A stretch of DNA of 64,000 nucleotides, from the NCBI RefSeq assembly GCF_000744095.1, contig NZ_JQLI01000001.1:3968001-4032000 (forward strand), read 5' to 3'. The translations under genes were made by a program, and so were the position numbers. Source of the DNA: Cupriavidus necator A5-1. GTDB taxonomy: Bacteria; Pseudomonadota; Gammaproteobacteria; Burkholderiales; Burkholderiaceae. The number at the start of each line of letters is the position of its first letter. The first letter of the stretch is position 1. The notes beneath the pieces are model-generated. The model was not told where the DNA came from and searched no databases. It was given only the letters and a program-made list of their open reading frames with translations. Shown piece by piece: positions 26,152 to 34,843 of the stretch.

Positions 26152-26181
26152 TCCGCGCAGGCCCGTTGCGTGGGCCGGCAC

Positions 26182-26218
26182 GACAGGGGGCAGGCCATCG
26201 CGCCTGTCCCTTTGCATT
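26182..26218 (+). terminator. Candidate terminator after the DUF3008 gene
   Basis: GACAGG (26182-26187) and CCTGTC (26203-26208) can pair around a loop that itself pairs GC-rich bases, followed by CCTTTGCATTT. It lies 30 bp past the DUF3008 stop and 48 bp before the end of the convergent ParB-like gene. The T-run is poor, so it is tentative. Confidence 0.35.
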
Positions 26219-26265
26219 TGTGGTGTGTCGCTCCGCGCAGGTTTTTCCCGCTTTTCTCCTCGTTA

Positions 26266-27057
26266 TTATCCCTTCCGGCCGTCCGCGCGCCCCGCCTTTC
26301 CGTTGCCCGCGTCCTTCTCCTTGCCGGCGGCCGTGCCGTTGCGGCGTTTGCCCGCAGCCGCGCCGCAGTATCCCGGCAAGCGCCGGGCCTTGGCGCTACG
26401 CGCCAGCCGGATCGCCTCGGCCAGCGCCAGGCCGAAGCCGGCAATGCTGTGCATGTCCTGTTCCACCCGCTCGCGCAGGAAGCCGGCCCAGCAGAAGTCG
26501 CCGTAGGCATTGCCCGGCTTGCGGTAGGCCCCCGCCTCGCGTGTAAAGGCGGCGAGGCTGCGATAGGGGTCGTCGCGCATGCCCATCACGGTTGGCGGCA
26601 GCGCTTTCGGGCCCAGCAGCTTGCCGTGCTCGTCATAGGGGTGGACATGACCGAGCCGGCGCATGCGCTTCCAGAACGCCGACGCGCTCATGTGGCTGAG
26701 ATCGCGCAGGATCTGCACCGGCGCCCACTCATACCCCAGTTCCACCCAGGCGCGCGCCCAGTGGTGGTGATCGACGATATAGAGGTCGCCGCCCGGCCCG
26801 GCGATGGTCTTCAGGCGATGGCGGCGCAGGAAGCGCCGCAGCGCGTCCAGGTCCTCGGGATCGGCGTGGCGCCGGGTCACCTCGATCTTGTGGTTGACAT
26901 GGACGTAGCCCAGCGTCAGCTGGGTCGGGCGCAGGCGCGCCAGTTCGGCAATGGCCTTGCCGCGCAGCCGGCGCGGCGCCGCGGCGCGCTCCGTGCCGCT
27001 GCGCCTGGCTTCGCCGTCGTCTGCCGCGCCCGCGCGGCGCTCAGTCGTGCTCGACAC
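26266..27057 (-). CDS. ParB-like nuclease-domain protein (ParBc_2), copy 1
   Basis: A protein of about 263 residues whose core matches the ParB-like nuclease family ParBc_2: LRPTQLTLGYVHVNHKI, YIVDHHHWARAWVELGY, HVHPYDEHGKLLGP and MRDDPYRSLAAFTREAGAYR. The C-terminal 35 residues form a Lys/Ala/Gly-rich tail (GKRRNGTAAGKEKDAGNGKA). No ATG is suitably placed; I use GTG 27057, which overlaps the end of the upstream gene by 17 bp, so the start is uncertain. A paralogue lies at 30098-30733. The role is unknown: the family has a ParB fold but is not a chromosome-partition protein. Confidence 0.8.
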   Translation of the reverse strand: MSSTTERRAGAADDGEARRSGTERAAAPRRLRGKAIAELARLRPTQLTLGYVHVNHKIEVTRRHADPEDLDALRRFLRRHRLKTIAGPGGDLYIVDHHHWARAWVELGYEWAPVQILRDLSHMSASAFWKRMRRLGHVHPYDEHGKLLGPKALPPTVMGMRDDPYRSLAAFTREAGAYRKPGNAYGDFCWAGFLRERVEQDMHSIAGFGLALAEAIRLARSAKARRLPGYCGAAAGKRRNGTAAGKEKDAGNGKAGRADGRKG

Positions 27058-27472
27058 GCTTGCGTTCGACGTAGTGCTCCAGCTCGCTGCCGGGGTCCTC
27101 GTTGCCGGTGCTCTGCTCGGCGACCGCTTCCCGGGCGAGCGGACGCGGCCAGAACTCGCCCTCGCCGTCCTGCACGGGCTCACCGTGCGTGGCAGGGTCG
27201 AAATCGGTCCACTGGCCGCATTCCCAGCTGCCCTGGGCACGCTCCACGTCGCTGGCGCCGGCTTCGCGCAGAACGTCGACCACGACCGAATCCAGGCCGT
27301 TGCTGACGCACGCGGCCAGCATGACGCCAGCCGCCGGCGCGGCGCCGTTGGCGCCCTGCCGCATCGACATGATCGATACGTCCCACACGGAGAACCCGCG
27401 CGTGAACAACGTGCGCGCCGCGTCTTCCGCGCTGGCGAGCGATTCAAAACGTCCGGCTACGATCGGTGACAT
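27041..27472 (-). CDS. Stress protein of the 'AGRF' type, short paralogue
   Basis: A 143-residue protein beginning MSPIVAGRFESLASAEDAA. It is clearly related to the protein at 35787-36377, which begins MSAIIAGRFDSFSTAETMA: both share AGVMLAA/AGVVLAA and a C-terminal block (DVERAQGSWECGQWTDFDP against DVERADGRWVDGRWADFDP). This copy lacks the central Gly/Ala-rich membrane segment of the longer one. Such N-termini occur in the general-stress 'heat induced stress protein' group. ATG 27472 is used. It overlaps the ParB-like gene downstream, so the two are probably co-translated. Confidence 0.78.
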   Translation of the reverse strand: MSPIVAGRFESLASAEDAARTLFTRGFSVWDVSIMSMRQGANGAAPAAGVMLAACVSNGLDSVVVDVLREAGASDVERAQGSWECGQWTDFDPATHGEPVQDGEGEFWPRPLAREAVAEQSTGNEDPGSELEHYVERKRVEHD

Positions 27473-27663
27473 GATGGCTCCCTGATATCGGCGAAGGTCG
27501 TGACTGGCCCCAGTCGCATTGCAAGAGCCACGCCCGCGCCGTGATGCAGCAACCCTGGCAACGCTTGCGGCGCGGTGCGGAGCATGGCGCACGCCGCCCG
27601 TGCAATATTTGCAAGCTCGGCCCCCGAACTACATGGGCGGGGCGCGGCGCCCGCGCGCCGGCC

Positions 27664-28530
27664 TCAACCGTTGACGACTTCCCCGCCGTTGATGTGCAGG
27701 ATCTGCCCGGTGATGTAGCTGGCGGCGTCCGACGCCAGGAACACATAACCTCCCGCCACTTCGAACGGCTGCCCCGGGCGGCCCATCGGCGTCTTCTTGC
27801 CGAACTCGGCGACTTCCTCGGGGGTGAAGGTCGAGGGGATCAGCGGCGTCCAGATCGGGCCGGGCGCCACGCCGTTGACGCGGATGCCGCGCTCCACCAC
27901 CTGCAGCGCCAGCGAACGCGTGAACGACACAATCGCGCCCTTGGTTGCAGAGTAGTCCAGCAAATGCTTGCTGCCACGATACGCGGTCACCGAAGTCGTG
28001 TTCAGGATCGACGAGCCGGACTTCATGTGCGGCAGCAACGCGCGGGTCAGATGGAATATCGCGAACACGTTGGTGCGGAAGGTCGCCTCGACCTGGTCGG
28101 CATCGACGTCTTCCAGCGATTCCTTGGGGTGCTGCTCGGCGGCGTTGTTGACCAAGATGTCGAGCTTGCCGTACTGCTGCAGCGTCTGCCGGGCTACGGC
28201 CTCGGCATGCGCAGGGTCGGCCAGGTCCCCGGCGATCGCCAGGCACTTGCGGCCGGCGGCCTCGACCAGTTCGACGGTCGCGCGCGCGTCGGTATGTTCA
28301 TTGAGGTAGGCGATGGCGACGTCGGCGCCTTCGCGCGCGAACGCCACCGCGATGGCGCGGCCGATGCCGCTGTCGCCGCCGGTGACCAGTGCCACGCGGT
28401 CTTTCAGCCGGCCGCTGCCGACATAGTCATCCGCGCCGCTGTCCGGCTGCGGGCGCATGGGGGCTTCCAGCCCCGGCTGGCGGTCCTGGTGCTGGGGTGG
28501 AACGCGCTTGGGTGTGGAGGGTGTGGACAT
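27664..28530 (-). CDS. SDR-family oxidoreductase (YghA/general-stress type)
   Basis: A 288-residue NAD(P)-dependent short-chain dehydrogenase. After a 40-residue N-terminal extension (with QDRQPGLEAPM, typical of the YghA/GSP39 branch) it has the cofactor motif VTGGDSGIGRAIA, the structural NNAAEQHP, the catalytic Ser in LNTTSVTAYRG, and Tyr/Lys in YSATKGAIVSF. The ending ASYITGQILHINGGEVVNG is standard. The branch is usually stress-induced and acts on aldehydes or ketones of unknown identity. ATG 28530 follows GGAGAGAACC. Confidence 0.92.
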   Translation of the reverse strand: MSTPSTPKRVPPQHQDRQPGLEAPMRPQPDSGADDYVGSGRLKDRVALVTGGDSGIGRAIAVAFAREGADVAIAYLNEHTDARATVELVEAAGRKCLAIAGDLADPAHAEAVARQTLQQYGKLDILVNNAAEQHPKESLEDVDADQVEATFRTNVFAIFHLTRALLPHMKSGSSILNTTSVTAYRGSKHLLDYSATKGAIVSFTRSLALQVVERGIRVNGVAPGPIWTPLIPSTFTPEEVAEFGKKTPMGRPGQPFEVAGGYVFLASDAASYITGQILHINGGEVVNG

Positions 28531-28875
28531 GGTTCTCTCCTGTCTGCGGGGGCATGCGCGGATACGCCAGCGCTACCCGCGAGGGCCTTTGCACGTGCTG
28601 CGCAAGTTCCATGCCGCGAACGGCAAGCCGCGGCCGTTCTGCCCGGCGGCGCGCACGCGCCAGCGCCGCCGCGCCTCGGCTGCGGCGGCGCCCGTAACCG
28701 TTACATGGCCCGGCAATCCTTACAGCGCGCCGCCGCCGCGCGCGGCCCGCGGCCAGCGGCGCAGCGGGGCACGGATTTTGCGGCCATTGCAGGCATGAAC
28801 GTTCAGGCCCGCTTGCCGCAGCGCCGCACCTGCGATGCGGCGGCCGGCACGGGCCGCCACAGCCAGGAGGCACAT
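28531..28875. other. Divergent intergenic region without a gene
   Basis: This 345-bp gap separates the divergent SDR and BON-domain genes and should contain both promoters. It is extremely GC-rich. I see the two ribosome sites (GGAGAG for the SDR gene on the minus strand and AGGAGG for the BON gene) but no convincing sigma-70 hexamers and no coding sequence. Confidence 0.5.
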
Positions 28876-30051
28876 ATGTTCAACTTCCGCAATGACCGCG
28901 GCGGCCGCAGCCGCGGCAGCCACGAAGCGCAGCGCCGCGAAGGCGGCCAGCCGGAACGCCGGCGCGACGAGCGCCTGGGCAGCGGCTCGGAAGACTGGGG
29001 CCAGGAATGGGGCGAGGACTGGCGCGGCGAAGACATCGGTCAGGGCGCCCAGGGCAGCGCGGGGCGCGGCAGCCAGGCGTCGCAACGCGGCGGCGCGTGG
29101 TACCAGCAGGACACGCCGGCGGGCCAGCGCCGCGGCGGCTGGGGCGAACAGGGCTACGGCGCCGCGGATACCGGCGGCACCGGCCACCCGTACAGCAGCG
29201 GCTATGGCGGCTATCGCCCGAACCCGCAGGACAGCGGCTATCGCAGCCAGGAGCGCGAATCCGGCTATGGCTACCGCGACGAGGACCGCTTCGGTCCGCG
29301 CGGCCGCAGCAGCGACCTGGGCCCGCGCGATGAAGGCTATGGACGCGCACGCCAGGGCGCCGGCGAAGGCCGCGGCTGGCGCGGCGAGGACGAGCGGCGC
29401 GAACGCAGCGATTGGGGCGAACGCGGCGGCCGCGCGATGCACTGGCGTGAAGGTATGGAGCGCGATCGCGAGCAGCGCGCCGGCCAGCCCAGCTATGGCG
29501 GCGGCTACTTCGGCGATGCCGGCCGCGGCGGCCAGTCGTACAGCGGCGGCCAGCGCGTATATCCGGACGATCCCGGCTACCACCGGCGCACGCCCTATGC
29601 CGAGCAGGCCGGACAGGGCGGCCGCCACGCCGGGCGCCGCGCGGTCGGTCCCAAGGGCTACCACCGCCCGGACGAGCGCGTGCGCGAAGACGTCTGCGAA
29701 CGCCTGGCGATGAACCCGTATATCGATGTCGGCGAGGTCACGGTGGAGGTCGCCAACGGCGTGGTGACGCTCGGCGGCACGGTGCGCGAGCGCCGCGAGA
29801 AATACGTGATCGAGGAGATCGCCGATGCGGTGTTCGGCGTCACCGAAGTGGATAACCGCCTGCGCGTGCAGCGCCAGTCCGGCAGCGCGTGGGCAGCGGG
29901 ATCCGAAGTCGGCGGCGATGAAACCATGGGCGGCCGCAGCGGCAGCCTGGGGACATCAGGCACCGGCGGCACCGGTGGCAGCCCGAGCGGCACCGCCTCA
30001 GGCACCAGTCCCGCCGGTACCTCGCCGGACCGCACGCTGAACAAGAGCTGA
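28876..30051 (+). CDS. BON-domain protein with long Gly/Arg/Tyr-rich N-terminus
   Basis: A 391-residue protein. The first about 260 residues are low-complexity and hydrophilic, rich in Gly, Arg, Ser, Tyr, Gln and Asp (for example GYRPNPQDSGYRSQERESGY), with no signal peptide. A single BON domain follows (about 270-340: RVREDVCERLAMNPYIDVG then VEVANGVVTLGGTVRERREK and TEVDNRLRV). A Gly/Ser/Thr-rich tail closes it (GTGGTGGSPSGTASGTSP). BON domains bind phospholipid or glycan surfaces and occur in osmotic-stress proteins. The RG/YG-rich region resembles sequences that bind RNA or phase-separate; that is inference. ATG 28876 is preceded by AGGAGG. Confidence 0.82.
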   Translation: MFNFRNDRGGRSRGSHEAQRREGGQPERRRDERLGSGSEDWGQEWGEDWRGEDIGQGAQGSAGRGSQASQRGGAWYQQDTPAGQRRGGWGEQGYGAADTGGTGHPYSSGYGGYRPNPQDSGYRSQERESGYGYRDEDRFGPRGRSSDLGPRDEGYGRARQGAGEGRGWRGEDERRERSDWGERGGRAMHWREGMERDREQRAGQPSYGGGYFGDAGRGGQSYSGGQRVYPDDPGYHRRTPYAEQAGQGGRHAGRRAVGPKGYHRPDERVREDVCERLAMNPYIDVGEVTVEVANGVVTLGGTVRERREKYVIEEIADAVFGVTEVDNRLRVQRQSGSAWAAGSEVGGDETMGGRSGSLGTSGTGGTGGSPSGTASGTSPAGTSPDRTLNKS

Positions 30052-30097
30052 CCGTCAACCATGACGACGGGCGCGGCCCTGCCGCGCCCCCGCCCCC

Positions 30098-30733
30098 ATG
30101 CCTCGCTCTCCACGCAAGCTCAGGCCCGGCAGCAAGCTGATGGTGCCGCTGGACGCCCTGCATCCCACCCAGATCACGGTCGGCGGCTACCACGTCGCGC
30201 AGAAGGTCCACACCACCCGGCGCGTGCCGCCGGAGGATCGCGCCGCCTTCCTGGACCGGCACCGGGTACACCTGGTGATCGGCCCGGAGCAGGCGCTGTA
30301 CGTAGTCGATCACCACCACTGGGTGCGCGCCTGGCACGACCTGGGGCTGACCCACGTGCCCGGCCTCGTGCGCACCGATCTGAGCGACATGGACGTGCGC
30401 GCATTCTGGCGCCATATGGTGGCCAACCACATGGTCCACCCGTATGACGAGCACGGCCGGCGCCGGCCGCTCACAGAGCTGCCGGACGCGATCCACGACA
30501 TGCGCGACGATCCGTACCGCAGCCTGGAGGCATTCGTGCAGCTGGCCGACGGCTACCGCAAGGTGAAGACGGCCTACCCGGATTTTCGCTGGGCGGACTA
30601 CTTCCGGCGCACCTTGCCGGGGCCGTTCGACACGCAGCACCATTTCGCCATTGCCCTGGCGCAGGCGTTCCGGCTCGCGCATGCGGCGGCCGCGCGCGAA
30701 CTGCCGGGCTATATCGGCCCGCTGCGCTGCTGA
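30098..30733 (+). CDS. ParB-like nuclease-domain protein (ParBc_2), copy 2
   Basis: A 211-residue paralogue of the gene at 26266-27057. It shares LHPTQITVGGYHV, YVVDHHHWVRAWHDLG, MVHPYDEHGRRRP, MRDDPYRSLEAFVQLADGYR and the C-terminal RLAHAAAARELPGYIG. It starts with a basic stretch (MPRSPRKLRPGSKLM). It is 46 bp downstream of the BON gene on the same strand and converges with topoisomerase IB. The two copies differ in flanking tails and gene neighbours. Function unknown; the HHHW motif is the most likely active or metal site. Confidence 0.85.
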   Translation: MPRSPRKLRPGSKLMVPLDALHPTQITVGGYHVAQKVHTTRRVPPEDRAAFLDRHRVHLVIGPEQALYVVDHHHWVRAWHDLGLTHVPGLVRTDLSDMDVRAFWRHMVANHMVHPYDEHGRRRPLTELPDAIHDMRDDPYRSLEAFVQLADGYRKVKTAYPDFRWADYFRRTLPGPFDTQHHFAIALAQAFRLAHAAAARELPGYIGPLRC

Positions 30734-30752
30734 ATCCGCATGCTGCGGGCGC

Positions 30753-31817
30753 TCACTTGCTGGCCCCGGAGGTTGTTTTCGCCAGCAGCTGCAGCAGCCG
30801 CGCCTCGTCCGCGCGCAGCCGCGTCGCCGACGGCGCCTTGCCGCGCGCCTGCAGCGCGCCGGCAAGGTAGGCGTCGATCACGTTCGGATGCACATAGCAC
30901 TTGCGGCACACCGCCATGGTGTTGCGCAGCTGGTGCGCCACCTGGCGGATCGCATCCGCGACGGCCTTCTTGCGGGCCGTATCGCCGGCCGCTTCGGGCA
31001 GCTTGCGCAGGATCGCGAGCGCATGCACGCTGCCGGCCCAGGTGCGGAAATCCTTCGCCGTAAAGTCGCCACCCGTGACTTCCTGCAGGTAGGCGTTGAC
31101 GTCGGCCGAGCCGATCTCGCGGATCTCGCCGTCGCTGTCGCGGTACTTGAACAGGCACTGGCCAGGCAGGTCGGCACAATTGCGCACGATGCGCGCCAGG
31201 CGCGGGTCATTGACCGAGACGTCGTGCGTGATGCCGCTTTTGCCGTTGAACTGGAAGCGCAGCCGGCTGCCGCGCACGGTCACATGGCGGCGCCGCAGCG
31301 TGGTCAGCCCATACGTGCGGTTCTGCCGTGCGTAGCGCGGCGAGCCGACCCGCACCAGCGTGGCGTCGAGCAGGACCACCACCGCGGCCACCACCTTCTC
31401 GCGTGGCATGCCGTTGCGCCTGAGGTCGCGCGCCGTGCGCGCCCGCAGCCGCGGCAGCGCGGCGCCGAAGGCCAGCAGCCTGCCGTACTTGTCGCTATCG
31501 CGCAGTGCCGCCCATCCGGCGTGGTAGACGTACTGCTTGCGCCCGCGCGCATCGCGCCCGGTGGCCTGCAGGTGCCCGCGCGGGTCCGGGCAGATCCACA
31601 CCGATTCATAGGCCGGCGGGATCGCCATTGCGGCGATGCGCGCCAGCGTAGCGGCATCGCGCACGCGCTCGCCATCGGAGCCGATATAGCTGAAGCCGCT
31701 GCCCTGGCGGCGGCGCGTGATACCCGGCGCGCTGTCGTCAACATAGCGCAGCCCTGCATCGCGCAGCACGGTTTCGAGCGTGGCGGCAGCCTCGGTGGCC
31801 GGCAGCGTGCTGTCCAT
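30753..31817 (-). CDS. Type IB DNA topoisomerase
   Basis: A 354-residue enzyme of the poxvirus/bacterial topoisomerase IB family, which relaxes supercoils through a 3'-phosphotyrosyl intermediate. The N-terminal domain contains GSGFSYIGSDGERV and PPAYESVWICPDPRGHLQAT. The catalytic part includes RNGMPREKVVAAVV, RYARQNRTYGLTTLRRRHV, the KDFRTWAGSVHA block and the nucleophilic Tyr in CRKCYVHPNVIDAYL. Length is normal. It is followed closely by an alpha/beta hydrolase and DUF3182 on the same strand, forming a probable operon. DNA relaxation fits with LigD, Ku and the histone-like protein in the same island. Confidence 0.93.
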   Translation of the reverse strand: MDSTLPATEAAATLETVLRDAGLRYVDDSAPGITRRRQGSGFSYIGSDGERVRDAATLARIAAMAIPPAYESVWICPDPRGHLQATGRDARGRKQYVYHAGWAALRDSDKYGRLLAFGAALPRLRARTARDLRRNGMPREKVVAAVVVLLDATLVRVGSPRYARQNRTYGLTTLRRRHVTVRGSRLRFQFNGKSGITHDVSVNDPRLARIVRNCADLPGQCLFKYRDSDGEIREIGSADVNAYLQEVTGGDFTAKDFRTWAGSVHALAILRKLPEAAGDTARKKAVADAIRQVAHQLRNTMAVCRKCYVHPNVIDAYLAGALQARGKAPSATRLRADEARLLQLLAKTTSGASK

Positions 31818-31841
31818 GCCCGTCTGCGCCTGGGCCCTGTG

Positions 31842-32705
31842 CTATTCCGCGCCGGCCGGCGGGGCACTCGCGCCCTCGATGGCGCCCGCCATGCCCAGCT
31901 CCTCGTCGGACTCCGGCGGCGCGGGCCGCGGCGTGGGTGGCACCGCGCGCTCGGCGCTGACCGGGCCGGCGCGCGCGCCGGTGATCATCTCGCGAAGCCA
32001 GTTGACCAGCAGGCTGGTGTAGGCGCGCTGGCTTTCCTCGTCAGTCAGGCCGTGGTCGGCGCCCTTGATCATGCGGTAGGTCATCGAATTGGCATGCAGG
32101 CAGGCGTCGACATAGCTCATTACCGCGGCGTGCGGCACCACCTGATCGCTCTCGGATTCGATCACCAGCACGTCGCCGGCGAAGGCGCAGCAGGCACGCA
32201 GCGCGCGGTTGCTTTGCGGGGGCACCACGCTGCGGCGATAGCTGACCAGGTCCTGTTCGCGATGCAGTTGGCGCTTGGGCAGGTCCCAGCCGGAATCCAT
32301 GTACAGCGCCGGCGCGCGGAAGCCCATCCAGCGCACCGGGCGCAGGGTGGTCAGCAGTGCGGCCAGGTAGCCGCCGTAGCTGCTGCCCACCACCGCGATC
32401 GCGTTGCGGTCCACTTCGGGCTGGCGCACCAGCACATCGTAGGCCGCCACCACGTCGGCCAGGTTGCGCATGCGGGTGACGGTTTCGTATTCCGCGCGCG
32501 TACCGGCATGGCCGGTCAGGTCGAACGTCAGGCAGACACAACCCAGCCCCGCCACCTTGCGCGCGCGCGCCAGGTACTGCTGCTGGCTGCCGCCCCAGCC
32601 ATGGACGAACAGCACCCCGGGCAGCTTGGTTTCAGGACTGATCAGGGTGCCGGCAATGGTGCCGCCCTCGGACTGTATCTGCAGGAGTTCTTCATGCGTT
32701 GCCAT
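31842..32705 (-). CDS. Alpha/beta hydrolase
   Basis: A 287-residue serine hydrolase of dienelactone-hydrolase/peptidase-like type. It has the oxyanion segment PGVLFVHGWGGSQQQYL, the nucleophile elbow VVGSSYGGYLAAL, an acidic residue in VIESESDQVVPH and the catalytic His in IKGADHGLTDEE. The C-terminal 45 residues are Pro/Ala/Glu-rich. Its ATG (32705) overlaps the end of the DUF3182 gene by 14 bp, so the two are translationally coupled. Substrate unknown. It is followed by topoisomerase IB after 24 bp. Confidence 0.88.
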   Translation of the reverse strand: MATHEELLQIQSEGGTIAGTLISPETKLPGVLFVHGWGGSQQQYLARARKVAGLGCVCLTFDLTGHAGTRAEYETVTRMRNLADVVAAYDVLVRQPEVDRNAIAVVGSSYGGYLAALLTTLRPVRWMGFRAPALYMDSGWDLPKRQLHREQDLVSYRRSVVPPQSNRALRACCAFAGDVLVIESESDQVVPHAAVMSYVDACLHANSMTYRMIKGADHGLTDEESQRAYTSLLVNWLREMITGARAGPVSAERAVPPTPRPAPPESDEELGMAGAIEGASAPPAGAE

Positions 32706-33879
32706 CGGATTCAGGCTCCAGTCGTGCGTATTTGGTCAGCGGACCGACATGGCGGTCCTCTCCCTGGAAATAGATCTCGGCATCGTCGGGCACCTGCACG
32801 CCGTTGCCGTACATCTCGCGCGTGGAGGCCACCACGCGCGTGCGCCGCGGGTCGTCGCGCAGCGCCGCCAGCGCCGCCAGTTCAGCGCCGGTCGCGCCGC
32901 CCACGCGCCAGGACTGCTCCAGCACGCCGCCCAGCACGCGCTCGCGGTCGGCGCTGCCGGCCGCAGGGCCGAAGGCCACGTCATAGTTGCAGCGCGACAG
33001 CACCATGTCGTCATAGCAGGCCAGCGCGGCGTCGTGGTACACCATCGCCGCGCGTACCGCGGCCTGCGTACGCGCATCGAACGGTTGCTGCAGCAGCGCG
33101 TCAAAGCCGCCGCGCACCACCGTCAGGGTCGAGCCGCCGTAGACCTGCTGGCCACGGTTGTTGGCCGTCAGCCCCTGCGTGCCGCAGTAGGCGGCGCGCA
33201 GGCCGGCCAGTTCCACCTGCCCCACGCTGTAAGTCTGGGGTGCGTCCAGGTCGCGCTCCAGCACCAGCCCGTGGGTTTCGACGATATCGGCCTGCATCGC
33301 GTCCAGCGCCTCGTCCAGCGCGCGCTCGCTGTCGACCACCCGCTGGCCCAGCCCACCGATGCCGCAGGGCTCCTTGAGCCGCACCGGTCCCAGCGCCAGC
33401 AGGCGCTTGCCGGCCAAGCGCGCATCGGCCACGGTGAACACGGTAAAGCCCGGCAGGGTCGCGCCAACCACGCGCTGCACGAAGCCCTCGCACCAGCCCT
33501 GTGGTGCCGCCGCGCCCGGTTCCACCAGGCCGTGCGTGATCGCCTTGGTAGCCACGAACGCATACGGCACCACGCCGCCAAAGAGGTCGCTCTCGCCCTG
33601 CACGCCGAGGCTGGCGGCGAGATCGGCGCCCACCAGCGTCTGCGCGGGCACCAGGTAGGGCGGGGGTTGCCCCGCGCCCGGCGCTGCGTAGGCGCCGGCG
33701 AAGGCGTAGCCCGCGATATCGGCCACCTTGCGCGCTATATTGGCAAGGGTCGTGCCAAGGTGGCTGTCGGCATCGCCCAGCGGCTCGCAGCCGTAGACCA
33801 TGACGGTGCGGCCCGACGGCGATGCCGCGGCGGCCGTGCCCGAGCGTTTGCGCTTCGTTGCCTGGTTGGGATCGGACAC
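32692..33879 (-). CDS. DUF3182 family protein (ATP-grasp-like)
   Basis: A 395-residue cytoplasmic protein matching the DUF3182 family in its motifs VMVYGCEPLGDADSHLG, VPAQTLVGADLAASLGV, ALGPVRLKEPCGIGGLGQ, QTYSVGQVELAGLRAAYCG and YGGSTLTVVRGG. The KEP and Gly-rich patterns resemble an ATP-grasp fold. I use GTG 33879, preceded by AAGGAGCC, rather than an upstream ATG at 33999, which would include a low-quality extension. It is first in an operon with the alpha/beta hydrolase and topoisomerase IB. Function is unknown; family members occur in stress clusters. Confidence 0.82.
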   Translation of the reverse strand: MSDPNQATKRKRSGTAAAASPSGRTVMVYGCEPLGDADSHLGTTLANIARKVADIAGYAFAGAYAAPGAGQPPPYLVPAQTLVGADLAASLGVQGESDLFGGVVPYAFVATKAITHGLVEPGAAAPQGWCEGFVQRVVGATLPGFTVFTVADARLAGKRLLALGPVRLKEPCGIGGLGQRVVDSERALDEALDAMQADIVETHGLVLERDLDAPQTYSVGQVELAGLRAAYCGTQGLTANNRGQQVYGGSTLTVVRGGFDALLQQPFDARTQAAVRAAMVYHDAALACYDDMVLSRCNYDVAFGPAAGSADRERVLGGVLEQSWRVGGATGAELAALAALRDDPRRTRVVASTREMYGNGVQVPDDAEIYFQGEDRHVGPLTKYARLEPESDGNA

Positions 33880-33949
33880 GGCTGGCTCCTTGCTGGGTTG
33901 TGCGCAACGGCACGGGGTCGACGGCATGGCGAGCCCGGCGCGGGCCCGG

Positions 33950-34522
33950 CTAGGGACTGGCCACGGCGGTAGAACCGGCATCCGCCTGTACTGGCTCATC
34001 CTGCGCAGGCCTGCGGCGCGACGCGCGCGCCTGCAGCTTGGCGGCGTGGTTCTCGCGCGCTTCGTCCAGCGAATGGCTGCACTTTATGCCGTCCTCCTTG
34101 TCGGCCAGCTCGGCCAGGTGGCGGTAGAAATTGACCAGCTGGCGCAGTTCCTCTTCGTCCAGGTCTTCGATCGACACCAGCATGTTGCTGGCTTCGCGAT
34201 GCGAGGCCAGCAGTTCGTTGAGCTTCAGATGAACCGCGACCGCGTCCTTGTTCTGGCTCTGCTGGATCAGGAACACCATCAGGAAGGTGACGATGGTGGT
34301 GCCGGTATTGATGACGAGTTGCCAGGTTTCGGAATAGCCGAAAATCGGCCCGGTAATGCCCCAGGCCACCACCACGCCGACAGCCAGCACGAACGCGGTG
34401 GGCGAGCCCGCCTGGCGCGTGGCGGCGCCGGCGAAGCGGTCGAACACATGCAGCAAGCGGGCATGTTTTCCGGACCCGGGCTGATGGCTGACGCCCGGCA
34501 GGTTTGGACTGTTCTTGCTCAT
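33950..34522 (-). CDS. Low-affinity iron permease family membrane protein
   Basis: A 190-residue protein with two membrane helices (about residues 42-62 and 72-92: FVLAVGVVVAWGITGPIFGY and INTGTTIVTFLMVFLIQQSQ) and a conserved NKDAVAVHLKLNELLASHR that defines this family. The cytoplasmic C-terminal half is charged and helical. It is called an iron permease by distant similarity to fungal Fet4; iron transport by bacterial members is not well shown. ATG 34522 starts with MSKNSPNLPG. The upstream gene in the same direction is separated by 320 bp. Confidence 0.85.
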   Translation of the reverse strand: MSKNSPNLPGVSHQPGSGKHARLLHVFDRFAGAATRQAGSPTAFVLAVGVVVAWGITGPIFGYSETWQLVINTGTTIVTFLMVFLIQQSQNKDAVAVHLKLNELLASHREASNMLVSIEDLDEEELRQLVNFYRHLAELADKEDGIKCSHSLDEARENHAAKLQARASRRRPAQDEPVQADAGSTAVASP

Positions 34523-34843
34523 CGTTGCGCTCCCGACATTGGACCGCCACGCGGCGGCATGCTGATTTCATTGTATGGAGCGCGGTGCCAAAGTGCAGCG
34601 GGCGCAGTCCTACAACGCGCGCTGCACTTGTACCGCCTTTGGCTTTCTCGGGGCTGCGGCACGGCTTTCCTTTCTACATCGGGTGATAAATCTTGCCGAC
34701 GCCACCGGTGTACGGCGTGCAGCGCTCGCGTGCGCGGCGGCGCGTTGGCGTGAACTTGGCGGGAATGCTTCTTGCGCCGGTCACAGGCTACGCAGCGAAG
34801 GCGAGGTACGCCTCCCGTGTCCGATTCCAGCAAAGGAGCCCTG
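34523..34843. other. Divergent intergenic region with an inverted repeat
   Basis: The 321-bp gap between the iron-permease-like gene and the BON gene contains a 10-bp perfect inverted repeat, AAGTGCAGCG (34591-34600) and CGCTGCACTT (34620-34629), flanked by a further CCAAAG / CTTTGG pair. It can form a sizeable hairpin close to both promoters. No coding sequence is evident and no promoter hexamers are convincing. Confidence 0.5.
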
